Part shown: piece by piece, positions 9,872 through 19,608 of the stretch
How positions within the stretch are numbered: the first letter of the stretch is position 1
Layout of the letters: the number at the start of each line of letters is the position of its first letter
DNA from: Halieaceae bacterium
Lineage (GTDB): Bacteria; Pseudomonadota; Gammaproteobacteria; Pseudomonadales; Halieaceae
Direction: 5' to 3'
DNA length: 64,000 nt
Assembly (NCBI GenBank): GCA_902631395.1
Contig: CACOYM010000001.1
Location: forward strand, 1 to 64,000
Made by a program: the position numbers and the translations under genes
Notes under the pieces: model-generated
Told to the model about the DNA's origin: nothing
The model's input: only the letters and a program-made list of their open reading frames with translations
The model's database searches: none

Positions 9872-12800
9872 ATGACTGAGGCCTCGTCCGACCGACTCGA
9901 CATCATTATCCCCGTCTATCGGGGTGAGATGGCGGTGCGCCGGTGTCTCGATTCTGTCATCGCATCTGACGCTTTGCAGATCGCTGACTTGGTGATTGTC
10001 AACGACGCCTCCCCTGAGCCTCGCATTCCGGCGTATTTGAGTCAGCACGCGGCACGAAAATCTGTCAGCCTCATTAACCATGACTCTAATCGAGGATTCG
10101 TGGCCAGCGTGAACGCGGCGGCGGCACTCAATCCTGACCGAGATTTTGTCATTCTCAATGCAGATACGGAAGTGGCAAGGGATTGGCTACAGCGCCTTCG
10201 GCAGCATGGTGCTGATCACCCCGCGGCAGCAACGGTGACCCCTTTTTCGAATAACGCGACGATTGCCAGCTACCCGAAGCTTGTCACTAACAACGCGCTG
10301 CCGCCTTATGAGCACACTGATGACTTCCATAAGCGCTTCGCTAAGGTCAATCATGGGCAGGTGCTGGAGATTCCAACAGCAGTGGGTTTCTGCACGTGGA
10401 TACGGCGCGGTGCTTGGGAAGACGCCGAAGGCTTCGATCCTATCTTTGGTCGCGGATATGGCGAGGAAGTAGATTTTTGCTGCAAGCTGTCAGCGAGGGG
10501 CTGGCAGCACTTGTTAGCGACGGATGTTTTCGTTTACCACGAGGGCGGAGTGTCGTTTGGTGCTGAGGCCATTGAGCGCAGGACGAATGCCCAAAAAATT
10601 GTTGATGCGCGCTACCCCGGTTACGGCGAATCAGTCCAACGTTGGGTTCAAAAGGACCCCGCGAAACCCTACCGATTAGCAGTGGATTTAGATCGGTTGG
10701 GTGACCGGTCTGGGCCGAAGTGGCTGTTTATTTCTCACTCACTTGGCGGCGGTGTACAGCAGCACGTAAACGATTTAGCGGCGCTGATTAGGGATGAGCT
10801 GGATGGTGCAGTCTGGTTGCTTCAACCCAGGGATGAGCGCAGCGTTCGACTCACATGGTGTGGAGAGGATTCGGGACTCGATATCCCCATCGCTCATGAC
10901 CAATTAGGTTCGGCTTTGCCAGCGCTCGCCGTCGAGCTAGGGATCCAGCGTCTGCACTTTCATCATTTTGCAGGCTTGCCGGCTTCAGCTATGGAACTGC
11001 CCAATTTGCTGGGTTTGCCTTTTGATTTTACTTTTCACGACTTCTATGCCGTTTGTCCTAGCCCTACGCATTTCATCAGTCGCGATGGGCGTTACTGCGG
11101 GAGACCGGATCTCTCGGAGTGTGAAACTTGCTTTGCAGAACGCTCCGACCCTTGGGGCTTGGGAATTCGAGACTGGCGCGCTACTTTCGCTAATTGGTTG
11201 TCTAAGGCAGAGCGGCTGATCTTTCCCACTACCTCGGTGAGAGACATTGTTTCGGCATATTTTCCGGAGTTATCTGGCGAGGTCTGGCCTCATCCGGAGC
11301 CATCTTTGGCAGCCTATCAATCACACAGAGAACAGTCGCTGGTGCGGAAGAAGTTCTGTCTGATCGGATCATTGTCTGAGGTTAAAGGGCTGCATCTGCT
11401 CAGAGAGATGGGATTGCTTGCCGCGACGATGTCAGAACCAATAGACTTTGTGGTTGTTGGGCCGACGCTCGCCCCGATTGGCGCCGACGCGATGCACAAC
11501 ATTCGTGTGACCGGGCAATTCAAGCCACAGGAACTCCCTGGTCTTTTGGCACATGAACGGCCTGATGGGCTGCTGTTTCTGTCTGTCGTGCCCGAGACGT
11601 ATAACTATGCGCTGAGTGCAGGATTAGCCACTGGACTTCCCATTGTCGCACTGGACGCCGGGGCAATCGGAGAGCGGTTACAGGGAGTTGCCGGAGCAAC
11701 CGTGTTGCCGATAGATGCCAAGCCGGCAGATATTTTAAGCGCCCTAAGTGGGACGGCAGGGCCCTACTTATTGAGTGAAAAGCCATTCATGCGCAGTGCT
11801 GATCACTCTGATTGCCTTGCTTATATTACCCGCCACTGTAAACCGATTGCTGAGCTTGAGCGCGCAGGGTTGAGTAAAGAAGGTGTGCTCGCTCATCTCC
11901 TCAAAATAATATCCGAAGCCCCACAGCTACAGACCATAGAGCGCGGCATGAGGGAATTGCTGGAGCAATCCCTTGATTGTCATCTCTCAGAGGCGACAGC
12001 GCAGTTGCGCAAGCAAGCGATACAAAATGAGAGTCAGCTTGCGGAGCGCAATACCCATTTGTCAGCTATGGAGCACGAGAAGGCTCATCTTGAAAACGTG
12101 ATTGATGAACTGAAATCCGCACAGGTTGCCGAGACGCAGCATCTCAAAGACACGATTGCGGCGGTGCAGGCTAATGCGGTGGTTGAGAGCCAGCGGCTTG
12201 AGTCAATCAGTGCTGAATTGCAGAAGGCGTGTGACAACGAACGGGCGCTCGAGTCTGAGGTACTGACGCTGACGAACACCTTGGCAGCTCGAGACGAACA
12301 GCTTTCCCAGCTACAGCAAATCTTCCGCAAGCAGTCCGAGCACCTCTCCGATCGTGAGGATTTGGTGGTGACGCTCGCCGATAGGATTCGAGAGCTTGAG
12401 ACAAGCACATTCTGGCGAATTAGCGCGCCTTTACGCACGACAGTGGACGTAGTGCGCTCATCCTTATCTAGGTTTAAAGCACGTATTGAATGGGGCCGTC
12501 GCATTCTCGCATTCATACGCTATCACTTTGGTCATGGTGGTTGGCCTGCCTTGCGCGGCGCCATTCAAAGGCGGCTGGCGTGGCGTAACCGCGACGTTGA
12601 ACGCGCTTTGGTGATTGCAGGAATCGACGAGTCTGCTGTTCTTAGCGAAGACCCCATAATTTTTCAGCAGCGCGCGAGGCCTATCGTCTCAGTGATCATT
12701 CCAACTTACGGTGAACACGACGTCACTCGGCGGTGTCTCGCCAGCCTGGCTGAGCACGCCACCGAATCAGCTTGCGAGGTGTTGGTCATTGACGATGCTT

Positions 12801-14593
12801 TCGCCGAGCCGCTGGACTTAATGTCGATGCAGGTATCAGGTGCCGAGCTGATTCGCAACGAGCAAAATCTAGGTTTTCTGCGCACCTGCAATCGGGCTGT
12901 TGTCGAATCGCGGGGCGACTATATCTTACTCCTGAATAACGACACTGTAGTTGGTGCGGGCGCTCTGGATGCAATGCTTGACAGCTTCGTTCGGTTCGAC
13001 GATGTGGGTGCTGTTTGCGCCCAGCTTCGTTTCGCCGATGGCACGTTGCAAGAGGCTGGTGGCATCGTGTGGTCTGACGGTTCAGCTTGGAACTGGGGCC
13101 GTGGCGAGCATCCTAAAGACCCACGATTCAATTACCCAAGAGAGGTGGATTACGGATCGGCCGCTGCGTTGATGGTGCGGCGCACGCTTTGGGAGCAGTT
13201 GGGCGGTTTCGATGAACACTTTGCACCGGCCTATTACGAGGACACGGATCTGTGCTTTCAGATCCGGAGCCTTGGCTATCGCGTGATGTATCAGCCTCGT
13301 GCAGTGGTGACGCATTTTGAGGGCGTATCTCATGGCACCGATACTAGTTCAGGCCTGAAGGCCCATCAGACAAAAAATCAAGCGCGATTCGCCGATAAGT
13401 GGCGGCATGTGCTAGAGCACCACCGTGCCAACGGCGTAGAGCCTCTGCTCGAGCGTGACCGCAATGCGGCGGCGCGGATCCTGTGGGTGGAAGCCTGCAT
13501 GCTCACGCCGGACCAGGACTCTGGTTCGCTGAGGACGATTCGTCTGCTGCGAATTCTGGTGAGTATGGGCTGTAAGATCACTTACATTGCAGACAATATG
13601 GACGGTGCGGATCCATACCGGTCTCAGCTAGAGGGAGAGGGGGTTGAGGTGATTTACGCACCCTTTTTCAAGTCAGTCGGCGATTTCCTTGAGCAGCGCG
13701 GAGGGGAATATGACGTAGTGACGCTCTGCCGTCACTACATTGCGATACAACACATTCAAATGGTCCGTAAGGTAAATCCAGCCGCGCAGATTTGGTTCGA
13801 TACGATCGACCTGCATTACCTAAGGTCGCGGCGGCAGTTTGAACTGGACGGCAAGAAAAGCACTGCCGATCGCGCGGAGCTTGCCTATCGTGAGGAGATG
13901 GAGGTAATTGGCCAATCTGACTTAACCATCGTGGTGAGCGAGGTAGAAGTTGAGGAGCTGGGCAAAGCGGCTCCGACTGCGCGCGTTGCTGTAGTCAGCA
14001 ACGTTCACGAAATCAGTGACGTTACAGCAGAGCGACAGGGGCGCGAGGGTGTCGTGTTCGTGGGCGGGTTTCAGCATCCACCCAATATCGATGCAGTAGA
14101 GTTCTACGCGGAGGAGATCTGGCCTCTTTTTCGTAAGCAGTGCCCCGGAGTGCCGACCCACATCATCGGTAGTCGCATGCCTGACCGGTTGCGAAAGTTA
14201 GGCGAGTCACATGGCCTGAATATGCTTGGTTTTGTCGAGGATTTGATGCCGTACTACATGGAGTCTGTGCTCTCCATCGCACCACTTCGATACGGCGCTG
14301 GCGTCAAGGGCAAAGTCAATCAGGCGCTCAGCTACGGCCTCCCTGTGGTGGGTACCTCCACGGCGCTAGAGGGCATGGGTCTGGAGCATGGGAGGCAAGC
14401 CATGCTCGCTGACAGCGCCGAAGCATTCGCTGCCGCGATGGTTGAGGCCTACTCGGATCAAGCGTTGTGGAGTGCCTTGTCGGAGAATGGACAGCATTCC
14501 CTGCGAGATCGATTCACGCCGCAGGTCGCACGGGATGCACTGGACGCCGCACTCCGAGTGGGTGTGCCGGGTTGGGCGGGACGATCACACTAG
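9872..14593 (+). CDS. Giant multidomain glycosyltransferase (GT2-GT4-coiled coil-GT2-GT4)
   Basis: A 1573-residue protein with no signal peptide or membrane segment seen, so probably cytoplasmic. Residues 1 to about 260 are a family 2 glycosyltransferase (IIPVYRGEMAVRRCLDS, metal-binding NADTEV near 96). Residues about 275-660 are a GT4-like unit (FISHSLGGGVQQH, ETYNYALSAGLATGLP). About 690-850 is a Glu/Gln/Leu-rich coiled coil. A second GT2 runs from about 935 (VIIPTYGEHDVTRRCL, NNDTVV near 1025). A second GT4 fills the end (FVGGFQHPPNIDAVEF, PLRYGAGVKGKVNQAL). Such chains usually build O-antigen, capsule or other surface glycans. It stands alone except for the convergent sulfotransferase. 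The products and sugars are unknown. Confidence 0.9.
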   Translation: MTEASSDRLDIIIPVYRGEMAVRRCLDSVIASDALQIADLVIVNDASPEPRIPAYLSQHAARKSVSLINHDSNRGFVASVNAAAALNPDRDFVILNADTEVARDWLQRLRQHGADHPAAATVTPFSNNATIASYPKLVTNNALPPYEHTDDFHKRFAKVNHGQVLEIPTAVGFCTWIRRGAWEDAEGFDPIFGRGYGEEVDFCCKLSARGWQHLLATDVFVYHEGGVSFGAEAIERRTNAQKIVDARYPGYGESVQRWVQKDPAKPYRLAVDLDRLGDRSGPKWLFISHSLGGGVQQHVNDLAALIRDELDGAVWLLQPRDERSVRLTWCGEDSGLDIPIAHDQLGSALPALAVELGIQRLHFHHFAGLPASAMELPNLLGLPFDFTFHDFYAVCPSPTHFISRDGRYCGRPDLSECETCFAERSDPWGLGIRDWRATFANWLSKAERLIFPTTSVRDIVSAYFPELSGEVWPHPEPSLAAYQSHREQSLVRKKFCLIGSLSEVKGLHLLREMGLLAATMSEPIDFVVVGPTLAPIGADAMHNIRVTGQFKPQELPGLLAHERPDGLLFLSVVPETYNYALSAGLATGLPIVALDAGAIGERLQGVAGATVLPIDAKPADILSALSGTAGPYLLSEKPFMRSADHSDCLAYITRHCKPIAELERAGLSKEGVLAHLLKIISEAPQLQTIERGMRELLEQSLDCHLSEATAQLRKQAIQNESQLAERNTHLSAMEHEKAHLENVIDELKSAQVAETQHLKDTIAAVQANAVVESQRLESISAELQKACDNERALESEVLTLTNTLAARDEQLSQLQQIFRKQSEHLSDREDLVVTLADRIRELETSTFWRISAPLRTTVDVVRSSLSRFKARIEWGRRILAFIRYHFGHGGWPALRGAIQRRLAWRNRDVERALVIAGIDESAVLSEDPIIFQQRARPIVSVIIPTYGEHDVTRRCLASLAEHATESACEVLVIDDAFAEPLDLMSMQVSGAELIRNEQNLGFLRTCNRAVVESRGDYILLLNNDTVVGAGALDAMLDSFVRFDDVGAVCAQLRFADGTLQEAGGIVWSDGSAWNWGRGEHPKDPRFNYPREVDYGSAAALMVRRTLWEQLGGFDEHFAPAYYEDTDLCFQIRSLGYRVMYQPRAVVTHFEGVSHGTDTSSGLKAHQTKNQARFADKWRHVLEHHRANGVEPLLERDRNAAARILWVEACMLTPDQDSGSLRTIRLLRILVSMGCKITYIADNMDGADPYRSQLEGEGVEVIYAPFFKSVGDFLEQRGGEYDVVTLCRHYIAIQHIQMVRKVNPAAQIWFDTIDLHYLRSRRQFELDGKKSTADRAELAYREEMEVIGQSDLTIVVSEVEVEELGKAAPTARVAVVSNVHEISDVTAERQGREGVVFVGGFQHPPNIDAVEFYAEEIWPLFRKQCPGVPTHIIGSRMPDRLRKLGESHGLNMLGFVEDLMPYYMESVLSIAPLRYGAGVKGKVNQALSYGLPVVGTSTALEGMGLEHGRQAMLADSAEAFAAAMVEAYSDQALWSALSENGQHSLRDRFTPQVARDALDAALRVGVPGWAGRSH

Positions 14594-15360
14594 TTGCCCA
14601 GCCGCTCGCAAACAGAGTCCCACAATGTGAGGTCTTGCTCGTTAAACCAAAGCAGCTGGTCCCAGGTTTTGGCTGCTATTCGAGAGCGAAAGTTATTCAA
14701 TTGAGCTTCAGTGGTAAGTGAGAAGTCTGGCGAGCCAACGTTCTCTGGAACCGATTGCTCGACGCGGAAGTGCAGGCCGTGGGCTGCGATCAGCGACGGG
14801 AATCTAGCCACGTCTTGATCAAAGTGCTCCACACGCCCTATCAGCTCTACCGCCAAAAGATTTTTCATTGCGTTGTCGAGGTCATACAAGGGTCGTCCAC
14901 CCTCGTTGCGGCCCTTTGGCGGCTGGTCTCGCTCCCGGCACAATAAATTAGTCTGGAGATTGCAGATCTGCAGTTGGTCAGGGTGCCCCGCCGCGAGTTC
15001 GTCGAACCAGGCGTCAAAACCCTGCATGAAATCTGCCGTACATTTGACCGATCGATTTCTCATCTCGTGCAAAAAAACCGAACGAATTCGCAACAGTGGG
15101 TGTCTGATAAACACAGCAGGCAGGATCTTGATATCACACGAGTCTGCAGGGGGTAATGCGGTCTGATGGGAGGAGAACGAGAAAGCCTCGGGATTGTCTC
15201 GGATTATGCGTGTAAGGCTCGCCTGATCAATCGAAGACGCGCTGGTGGGACCATCAAATGAAACGTGACCCTCGCCGTAATTCTTTTTGAGTAAGGCTTC
15301 GAAGCTAGTGCCAGCTGTTTTGAAGATATGGTAGTGGCAGATGACGGTGCGTGCGGTCAT
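14590..15360 (-). CDS. Sulfotransferase family protein
   Basis: A 256-residue protein opening with HYHIFKTAGTSFEALL. This matches the 5'-phosphosulfate-binding loop (KTAGTS) of PAPS-dependent sulfotransferases acting on carbohydrates. Further on, FIRHPLLRIRSVFLHE fits the 3'-phosphate-binding region (RHPxxRxxS). It would transfer sulfate from PAPS, likely to a glycan. It is convergent with the large glycosyltransferase and their stop codons interlock in a single CTAG (TAG on each strand, sharing three bases). That adjacency suggests sulfation of a surface polysaccharide, an inference from position only. No ribosome binding site of note is visible upstream of the ATG at 15360. Confidence 0.75.
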   Translation of the reverse strand: MTARTVICHYHIFKTAGTSFEALLKKNYGEGHVSFDGPTSASSIDQASLTRIIRDNPEAFSFSSHQTALPPADSCDIKILPAVFIRHPLLRIRSVFLHEMRNRSVKCTADFMQGFDAWFDELAAGHPDQLQICNLQTNLLCRERDQPPKGRNEGGRPLYDLDNAMKNLLAVELIGRVEHFDQDVARFPSLIAAHGLHFRVEQSVPENVGSPDFSLTTEAQLNNFRSRIAAKTWDQLLWFNEQDLTLWDSVCERLGN

Positions 15361-15613
15361 GTCTACTAATAAAGTCGGGCTCGATGGCCACTGGTCACGT
15401 GTCGAGATGTAATTAGGATAGCAGGCATTGGAGAATCCGTGTGATCACCCGCTTTAGGGAAAGCGTGGGGCTCCTTGAGATGTGAAAACTACGCCCGAGG
15501 CGGGCACGTCAGAGTGATAGAGTGAGCAAAATAGGCATTCTTACTAGGAATAAGCACGAAATGCCGCGCGTCATTGGATTTGCTGGCCTACAATCATTTT
15601 GAGGAGCGCTTTT

Positions 15614-17353
15614 TTGGAAGCCACCGAAGTGACAGAACATGAAGCGCCACCAACAGGTGTTGGGGATCGTCTCGTTGGGTGTGGCCTGCTCAGCGAGCGA
15701 GACCTGGAGCGCGCGCGAATAGCAAAGCGAGAGATGGGGTGCATGCTGGGGGAGGCTCTGGTTCGCCTTGGGCTGGTCGCTGAAAGTAACCTCGTGACAG
15801 CGTTATGTGAGGTACTCAATGTCTCGTTCGTTGCCAAGGATGGTTACCCGGAAGCCCCGGTCATTCTGGATGGTCTTCCAGAGCAGTTTCTGTTGAACAA
15901 CAACGTGGTGCCTGTCTCGACTACCGAGGATACGTTGGTCCTGGCCGCACTGAAACCGCAGGACCCGTTTATCAAGAAGGCCCTCCATCTTGCGACGGGC
16001 AAGGCCGTAGAGCTCAGGCTGGGGCTGGCTTCTGACATTAACGCGGCATTAGAGCGTTACACGCAGGATGAGGAAGGGGACGATCTCGATACATTCAGCG
16101 ACTTTGACGCGTCAGACGATGAATTTGTCGAACACCTTAGGGACCTCGCCAGCGAGGCGCCGGTGATTCAGCGGGTGAACCAAATTATCCAACGCTCGCT
16201 AGATATTGAGGCTTCAGATATTCACCTCGAAAATTTCGACGACGGCCTCCGCTTGCGCTACCGGATCGATGGTGTGTTGCAGGAATCGAGTCAGATTGGT
16301 GATGCCAATCTCTCGGCGGCTGTGCTGTCGCGCATTAAGCTTCTCGCTAACTTGAATATTGCAGAGCGTCGTTTACCGCAAGATGGGCGCATCATGATGC
16401 GCGTCAAGGGCCATGAACTGGACCTGCGTATTTCCACCTTACCTACTGTTCATGGTGAAGGTATTGTAATGCGCGTGCTGGACCGCGAGAGTATTCGTTT
16501 AGACCTCGCTGACATGGGCTTCAGTGAGGACACTTTCGATTCCTACACAGAATTATTGAAGCGTCCGCACGGGATTTTGTTGCTTACGGGGCCTACAGGC
16601 TCAGGCAAGACGACAACGCTATATGCGTCGCTGTCCAATATGGATTCGGATTCACTCAAGGTCATTACCGTTGAGGACCCCGTCGAATACCAGCTACATG
16701 GGATAAATCAGATACCGGTGCACAGTGAGATTGGCTTGACCTTCGCGCGTGCACTGCGTTCCATCCTGCGTCAGGATCCAGACATCATTATGATCGGGGA
16801 AATGCGTGACACGGAAACGGCGCAAATTGCCGTGCAGTCTGCATTGACCGGCCACCTCGTCCTCTCCACGCTGCATACCAATACCGCAGCGGGAGCGATT
16901 ACTCGTCTCGAGGATATGGGGGTAGAACGATTCTTGATTACGGCAGCGGTAAATGGCGTGTTGTCGCAACGGTTGATTAGAAAGCTTTGCACCGATTGCA
17001 AAAAACCCCTCGAGCTTTCAGACGAGATCATCACGTCAATGGGCATCGAACTTTTCATGGCAGCGGGAAACAAAACGATCTACGAGCCCGTTGGTTGCGA
17101 GACCTGTAAAGACACTGGGTATCGCGGTCGGATGGCGATCCACGAATTGTTTGTATTGGATGCTAGCGCTCAACGCGCTGTGCTTGATGGCGCTGATGCG
17201 CACCAATTACGGGAGCAGGCGCGCGCCCGTGGCATGCGCACTTTGTATGAGGATGGCTTGCGTAAGGTAGCTCTGGGGCACAGCTCACTTGATGAGGTGC
17301 TGAGAGTCACTCAGGATCAAAATGAAGACTTTGAGAATGCGCTCGATGTGTGA
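15614..17353 (+). CDS. gspE: Type II secretion ATPase GspE
   Basis: The cytoplasmic hexameric ATPase that powers pseudopilus assembly. An N-terminal GspE/PilB domain (about residues 10-150) precedes the ATPase core. Walker A is GPTGSGKT at 326-333, the Walker B region reads DPDIIMIGEMRD, and a zinc-binding tetracysteine is formed by C459/C462 and C495/C498. The length of 579 is somewhat longer than usual for GspE (about 500-570). I chose TTG at 15614 because GAGGAG lies 7 bases upstream (15601-15606); an in-frame TTG at 15599 would place that site inside the gene. It is the first gene of an 11-gene operon in the order E-F-G-H-I-J-K-L-M-N-D. Confidence 0.95.
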   Translation: MEATEVTEHEAPPTGVGDRLVGCGLLSERDLERARIAKREMGCMLGEALVRLGLVAESNLVTALCEVLNVSFVAKDGYPEAPVILDGLPEQFLLNNNVVPVSTTEDTLVLAALKPQDPFIKKALHLATGKAVELRLGLASDINAALERYTQDEEGDDLDTFSDFDASDDEFVEHLRDLASEAPVIQRVNQIIQRSLDIEASDIHLENFDDGLRLRYRIDGVLQESSQIGDANLSAAVLSRIKLLANLNIAERRLPQDGRIMMRVKGHELDLRISTLPTVHGEGIVMRVLDRESIRLDLADMGFSEDTFDSYTELLKRPHGILLLTGPTGSGKTTTLYASLSNMDSDSLKVITVEDPVEYQLHGINQIPVHSEIGLTFARALRSILRQDPDIIMIGEMRDTETAQIAVQSALTGHLVLSTLHTNTAAGAITRLEDMGVERFLITAAVNGVLSQRLIRKLCTDCKKPLELSDEIITSMGIELFMAAGNKTIYEPVGCETCKDTGYRGRMAIHELFVLDASAQRAVLDGADAHQLREQARARGMRTLYEDGLRKVALGHSSLDEVLRVTQDQNEDFENALDV

Positions 17354-17387
17354 TTTTTATTCCTTCAAATCGGTTCCCAGGTGATCT

Positions 17388-18677
17388 ATGCCAGCCTTCA
17401 AATACAAAGCGGTGGGGCAGGCTGGTAGCATCGATACGGGCACACTGACAGCTAAAGATGTTGCTGCCGCGCAGAGGCAGCTTCGGGCACAGAAGCTAAT
17501 GCCACTATCTGTTACGGCGACGGCCGAGGCTTCAACAAAGCGCCCTCCCGGCGATACGCCTGCAGTCGAGACCCCCGATATCGAGGTTGCACGAGCCTTG
17601 CTGGATAAGGTTTCGACGAAAGCAAAGCCGATCCGGGCAAAGAGATCGATCGGTCGCGAGGATGTGCTCAGATTCACCGGTGAGATGGCAGTCTTGTTAA
17701 AAGCTGGATTGCCCCTTGATCGCGCCATACGAGTGCAGATCGAATCAGCCCCTGAGGGTGCGCAGGCAGCACTGCTGCAAGAACTGCTGGAAGCGCTAAA
17801 AGGCGGGAAGTCATTAAGTGCCGGACTTGAAAAGCGCCCCGATGTGTTTTCTCATTTTTATATCAATATGGTCCGCTCGGGTGAGGCAAGCGGTCATCTG
17901 GCCGACGTCTTGGCTGAACTCGCCGCGTACCTTGAGCGTTCCAAGACTGTTCGCGCTTCAGTTGTGTCAGCGCTGATTTATCCCGCAATCTTGGCGGCGG
18001 TAGCAGCCATATCGGTCTTCATCATGCTGGGCTACGTAGTGCCTGAGTTCCAAGCATTGTTTGAGGATATGGGTGAATCATTGCCGTTGCTGACTCAGGC
18101 TATCGTTGGGCTGGGGGATATCGTTTCAGCCTGGGGGTGGCTAATAATAACGCTGTTCGTAGCGGCTTTCTGGTGGGTCAGCCGGTGGGCCGCGACGGCT
18201 GCTGGAAGAGAGTGGTTTGATCTTAGAAGCCTGACACTGCCTCTCGTCGGCTCCATTATGTTGAAGTATGAAGTCGCGCGTTTCGCCCGCACCATGGGCA
18301 CGCTGTTGCACAACGGTGTAGCGATGTTACGTGCGACGGATATCGCCGTTGGCACCGTAGGCAACGGCATCGTGAGATCGTCTTTGGGTGATATGCCCAA
18401 CACAATCAAACGTGGCGGACGCCTCTCACAGGCTTTGGACGCCAGGGTGTTCTCACCGGCAGCGCTCCAGATGGTTCGGGTAGGCGAGGAGTCTGGCAAC
18501 CTACATACGATGTTGCTCGAACTTGCAAAAGTATATGAAGCCGAGGTTGAAGACGAGGTGAAGCGGGCGCTGACGCTGCTTGAACCTGCTTTGATTTTGG
18601 GTATGGGCGGTATTATCGCCGTTATCATCATGGGCATACTGATGGGCATCCTGTCGGTCAATACGCTGGTCGTTTAA
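17388..18677 (+). CDS. gspF: Type II secretion inner-membrane platform protein GspF
   Basis: The polytopic platform protein that couples GspE to the pseudopilus. In 429 residues there are two GspF domains (about 80-200 and 285-405). Hydrophobic segments lie near residue 200 (AAVAAISVFIMLGYVV), near 250 (WLIITLFVAAFW) and at the C-terminus (GGIIAVIIMGILMGIL). The opening PAFKYKAVGQAG is typical. The start follows gspE by 34 bp, and gspG follows 3 bp after its stop. Confidence 0.96.
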   Translation: MPAFKYKAVGQAGSIDTGTLTAKDVAAAQRQLRAQKLMPLSVTATAEASTKRPPGDTPAVETPDIEVARALLDKVSTKAKPIRAKRSIGREDVLRFTGEMAVLLKAGLPLDRAIRVQIESAPEGAQAALLQELLEALKGGKSLSAGLEKRPDVFSHFYINMVRSGEASGHLADVLAELAAYLERSKTVRASVVSALIYPAILAAVAAISVFIMLGYVVPEFQALFEDMGESLPLLTQAIVGLGDIVSAWGWLIITLFVAAFWWVSRWAATAAGREWFDLRSLTLPLVGSIMLKYEVARFARTMGTLLHNGVAMLRATDIAVGTVGNGIVRSSLGDMPNTIKRGGRLSQALDARVFSPAALQMVRVGEESGNLHTMLLELAKVYEAEVEDEVKRALTLLEPALILGMGGIIAVIIMGILMGILSVNTLVV

Positions 18678-18680
18678 AGC

Positions 18681-19136
18681 ATGGCCATCAAGTCAAAGTC
18701 GAGGAGAAGTCGGGTGAAGGCGAGATTGAACGCACGAAAGCGAATGAATGGCTTCACGTTGGTCGAGTTGTTGGTGGTGCTGGCCATTCTGGGCATGTTG
18801 GCCGCACTCGTCGGGCCGCAGGTGCTTAACCAGCTTGGCGGTGCCAAATCAAAATCGGCGGCGATCCAAATCCGAGATTTTGAGCAGGCGCTGGAGCTGT
18901 ATAAGCTCGACACTGGGCGCTTCCCGCGTCAGGGTGATGGCCTAGAGGCTCTTGTCCGCAAACCCTCGGGGACTCGGGGCTGGAACGGCCCCTACCTCAA
19001 AAAGGATGAAATTCCCGAGGACCCTTGGGGCAACCCTTATGAGTACCGTATTTCGGGCTCAAACATTGAAATCACCTCACTGGGCGCGGACGGACGCCAG
19101 GGTGGCTCGGGCGAAGACGGCGACGTCTCTAACTGA
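18681..19136 (+). CDS. gspG: Major pseudopilin GspG
   Basis: The main subunit of the type II secretion pseudopilus. The protein has 151 residues with a basic leader of about 23 residues and the prepilin cleavage site NG|FTLVELLVVLAIL, including Glu+5. The conserved C-terminal calcium-site region reads GWNGPYLKK, DPWGNPYEYR and SLGADGRQGG. The leader is longer than the usual 6-10 residues. An internal ATG at residue 22 directly before NGF leaves too short a leader, so I keep the ATG at 18681, 3 bp after gspF. Confidence 0.95.
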   Translation: MAIKSKSRRSRVKARLNARKRMNGFTLVELLVVLAILGMLAALVGPQVLNQLGGAKSKSAAIQIRDFEQALELYKLDTGRFPRQGDGLEALVRKPSGTRGWNGPYLKKDEIPEDPWGNPYEYRISGSNIEITSLGADGRQGGSGEDGDVSN

Positions 19137-19137
19137 T

Positions 19138-19608
19138 ATGAAGGCGACTGGTGCCGCAGGTTTCACCCTGCTGGAGCTTGTGGTGGTTCTCGTGATCGCA
19201 GGTCTGCTGTTTAGTTTAGGCGGACCATCTGTTGGTGCGCTATATGACACCATGCAGTATCGCGATGCCGTGCGAGAGGTCGTGTCAGCAGCCAAAAACG
19301 GGCGGCGGGGCGCCTTTGCCAGTGGACAGCCCCTGGATCTGCTTATCGATACAGATCGCAATCAGTTCGCGTTGACGAACCGGTCGCAACTTTTGGACAA
19401 CCTCGAGTTTTCAGCTCTACCTGAAGCTCTCGACATCACCGTTGTTTACGCAGCAGAGGTAAGCCCTAGGCCCGGGCTAGCGGCAATTCGTTTTTACCCT
19501 GCGGGCGGTTCCTCAGGTGGTGAGATTACAATGGCGCGACCTAGCGGCGGCGGTGTCCATCTCACTATCGACTGGCTACTCGGCGACGTCACGCAGGCAG
19601 GCTTGTAG
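19138..19608 (+). CDS. gspH: Minor pseudopilin GspH
   Basis: A 156-residue minor pseudopilin with a short leader and cleavage site AAG|FTLLELVVVLVIAG. The body contains the GspH/FimT-like region (AVREVVSAAKNGRRGAFASGQ). I chose ATG 19138, one base after the gspG stop. Upstream in-frame codons lie inside gspG and would give an implausible long leader. Its stop codon TAG shares a base with the gspI start GTG. The role is assigned by position (xpsH slot) and pseudopilin architecture. Confidence 0.88.
   Translation: MKATGAAGFTLLELVVVLVIAGLLFSLGGPSVGALYDTMQYRDAVREVVSAAKNGRRGAFASGQPLDLLIDTDRNQFALTNRSQLLDNLEFSALPEALDITVVYAAEVSPRPGLAAIRFYPAGGSSGGEITMARPSGGGVHLTIDWLLGDVTQAGL

Noticed and set aside
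18095-18661. A 188-codon minus-strand frame inside gspF
   Set aside because: Ser/Pro/Thr-rich antisense translation of the GspF membrane helices; no independent support.
18952-19137. A 62-codon upstream extension of gspH
   Set aside because: It overlaps gspG almost entirely and would place the prepilin cleavage site deep inside the protein; ATG 19138 gives a normal leader.
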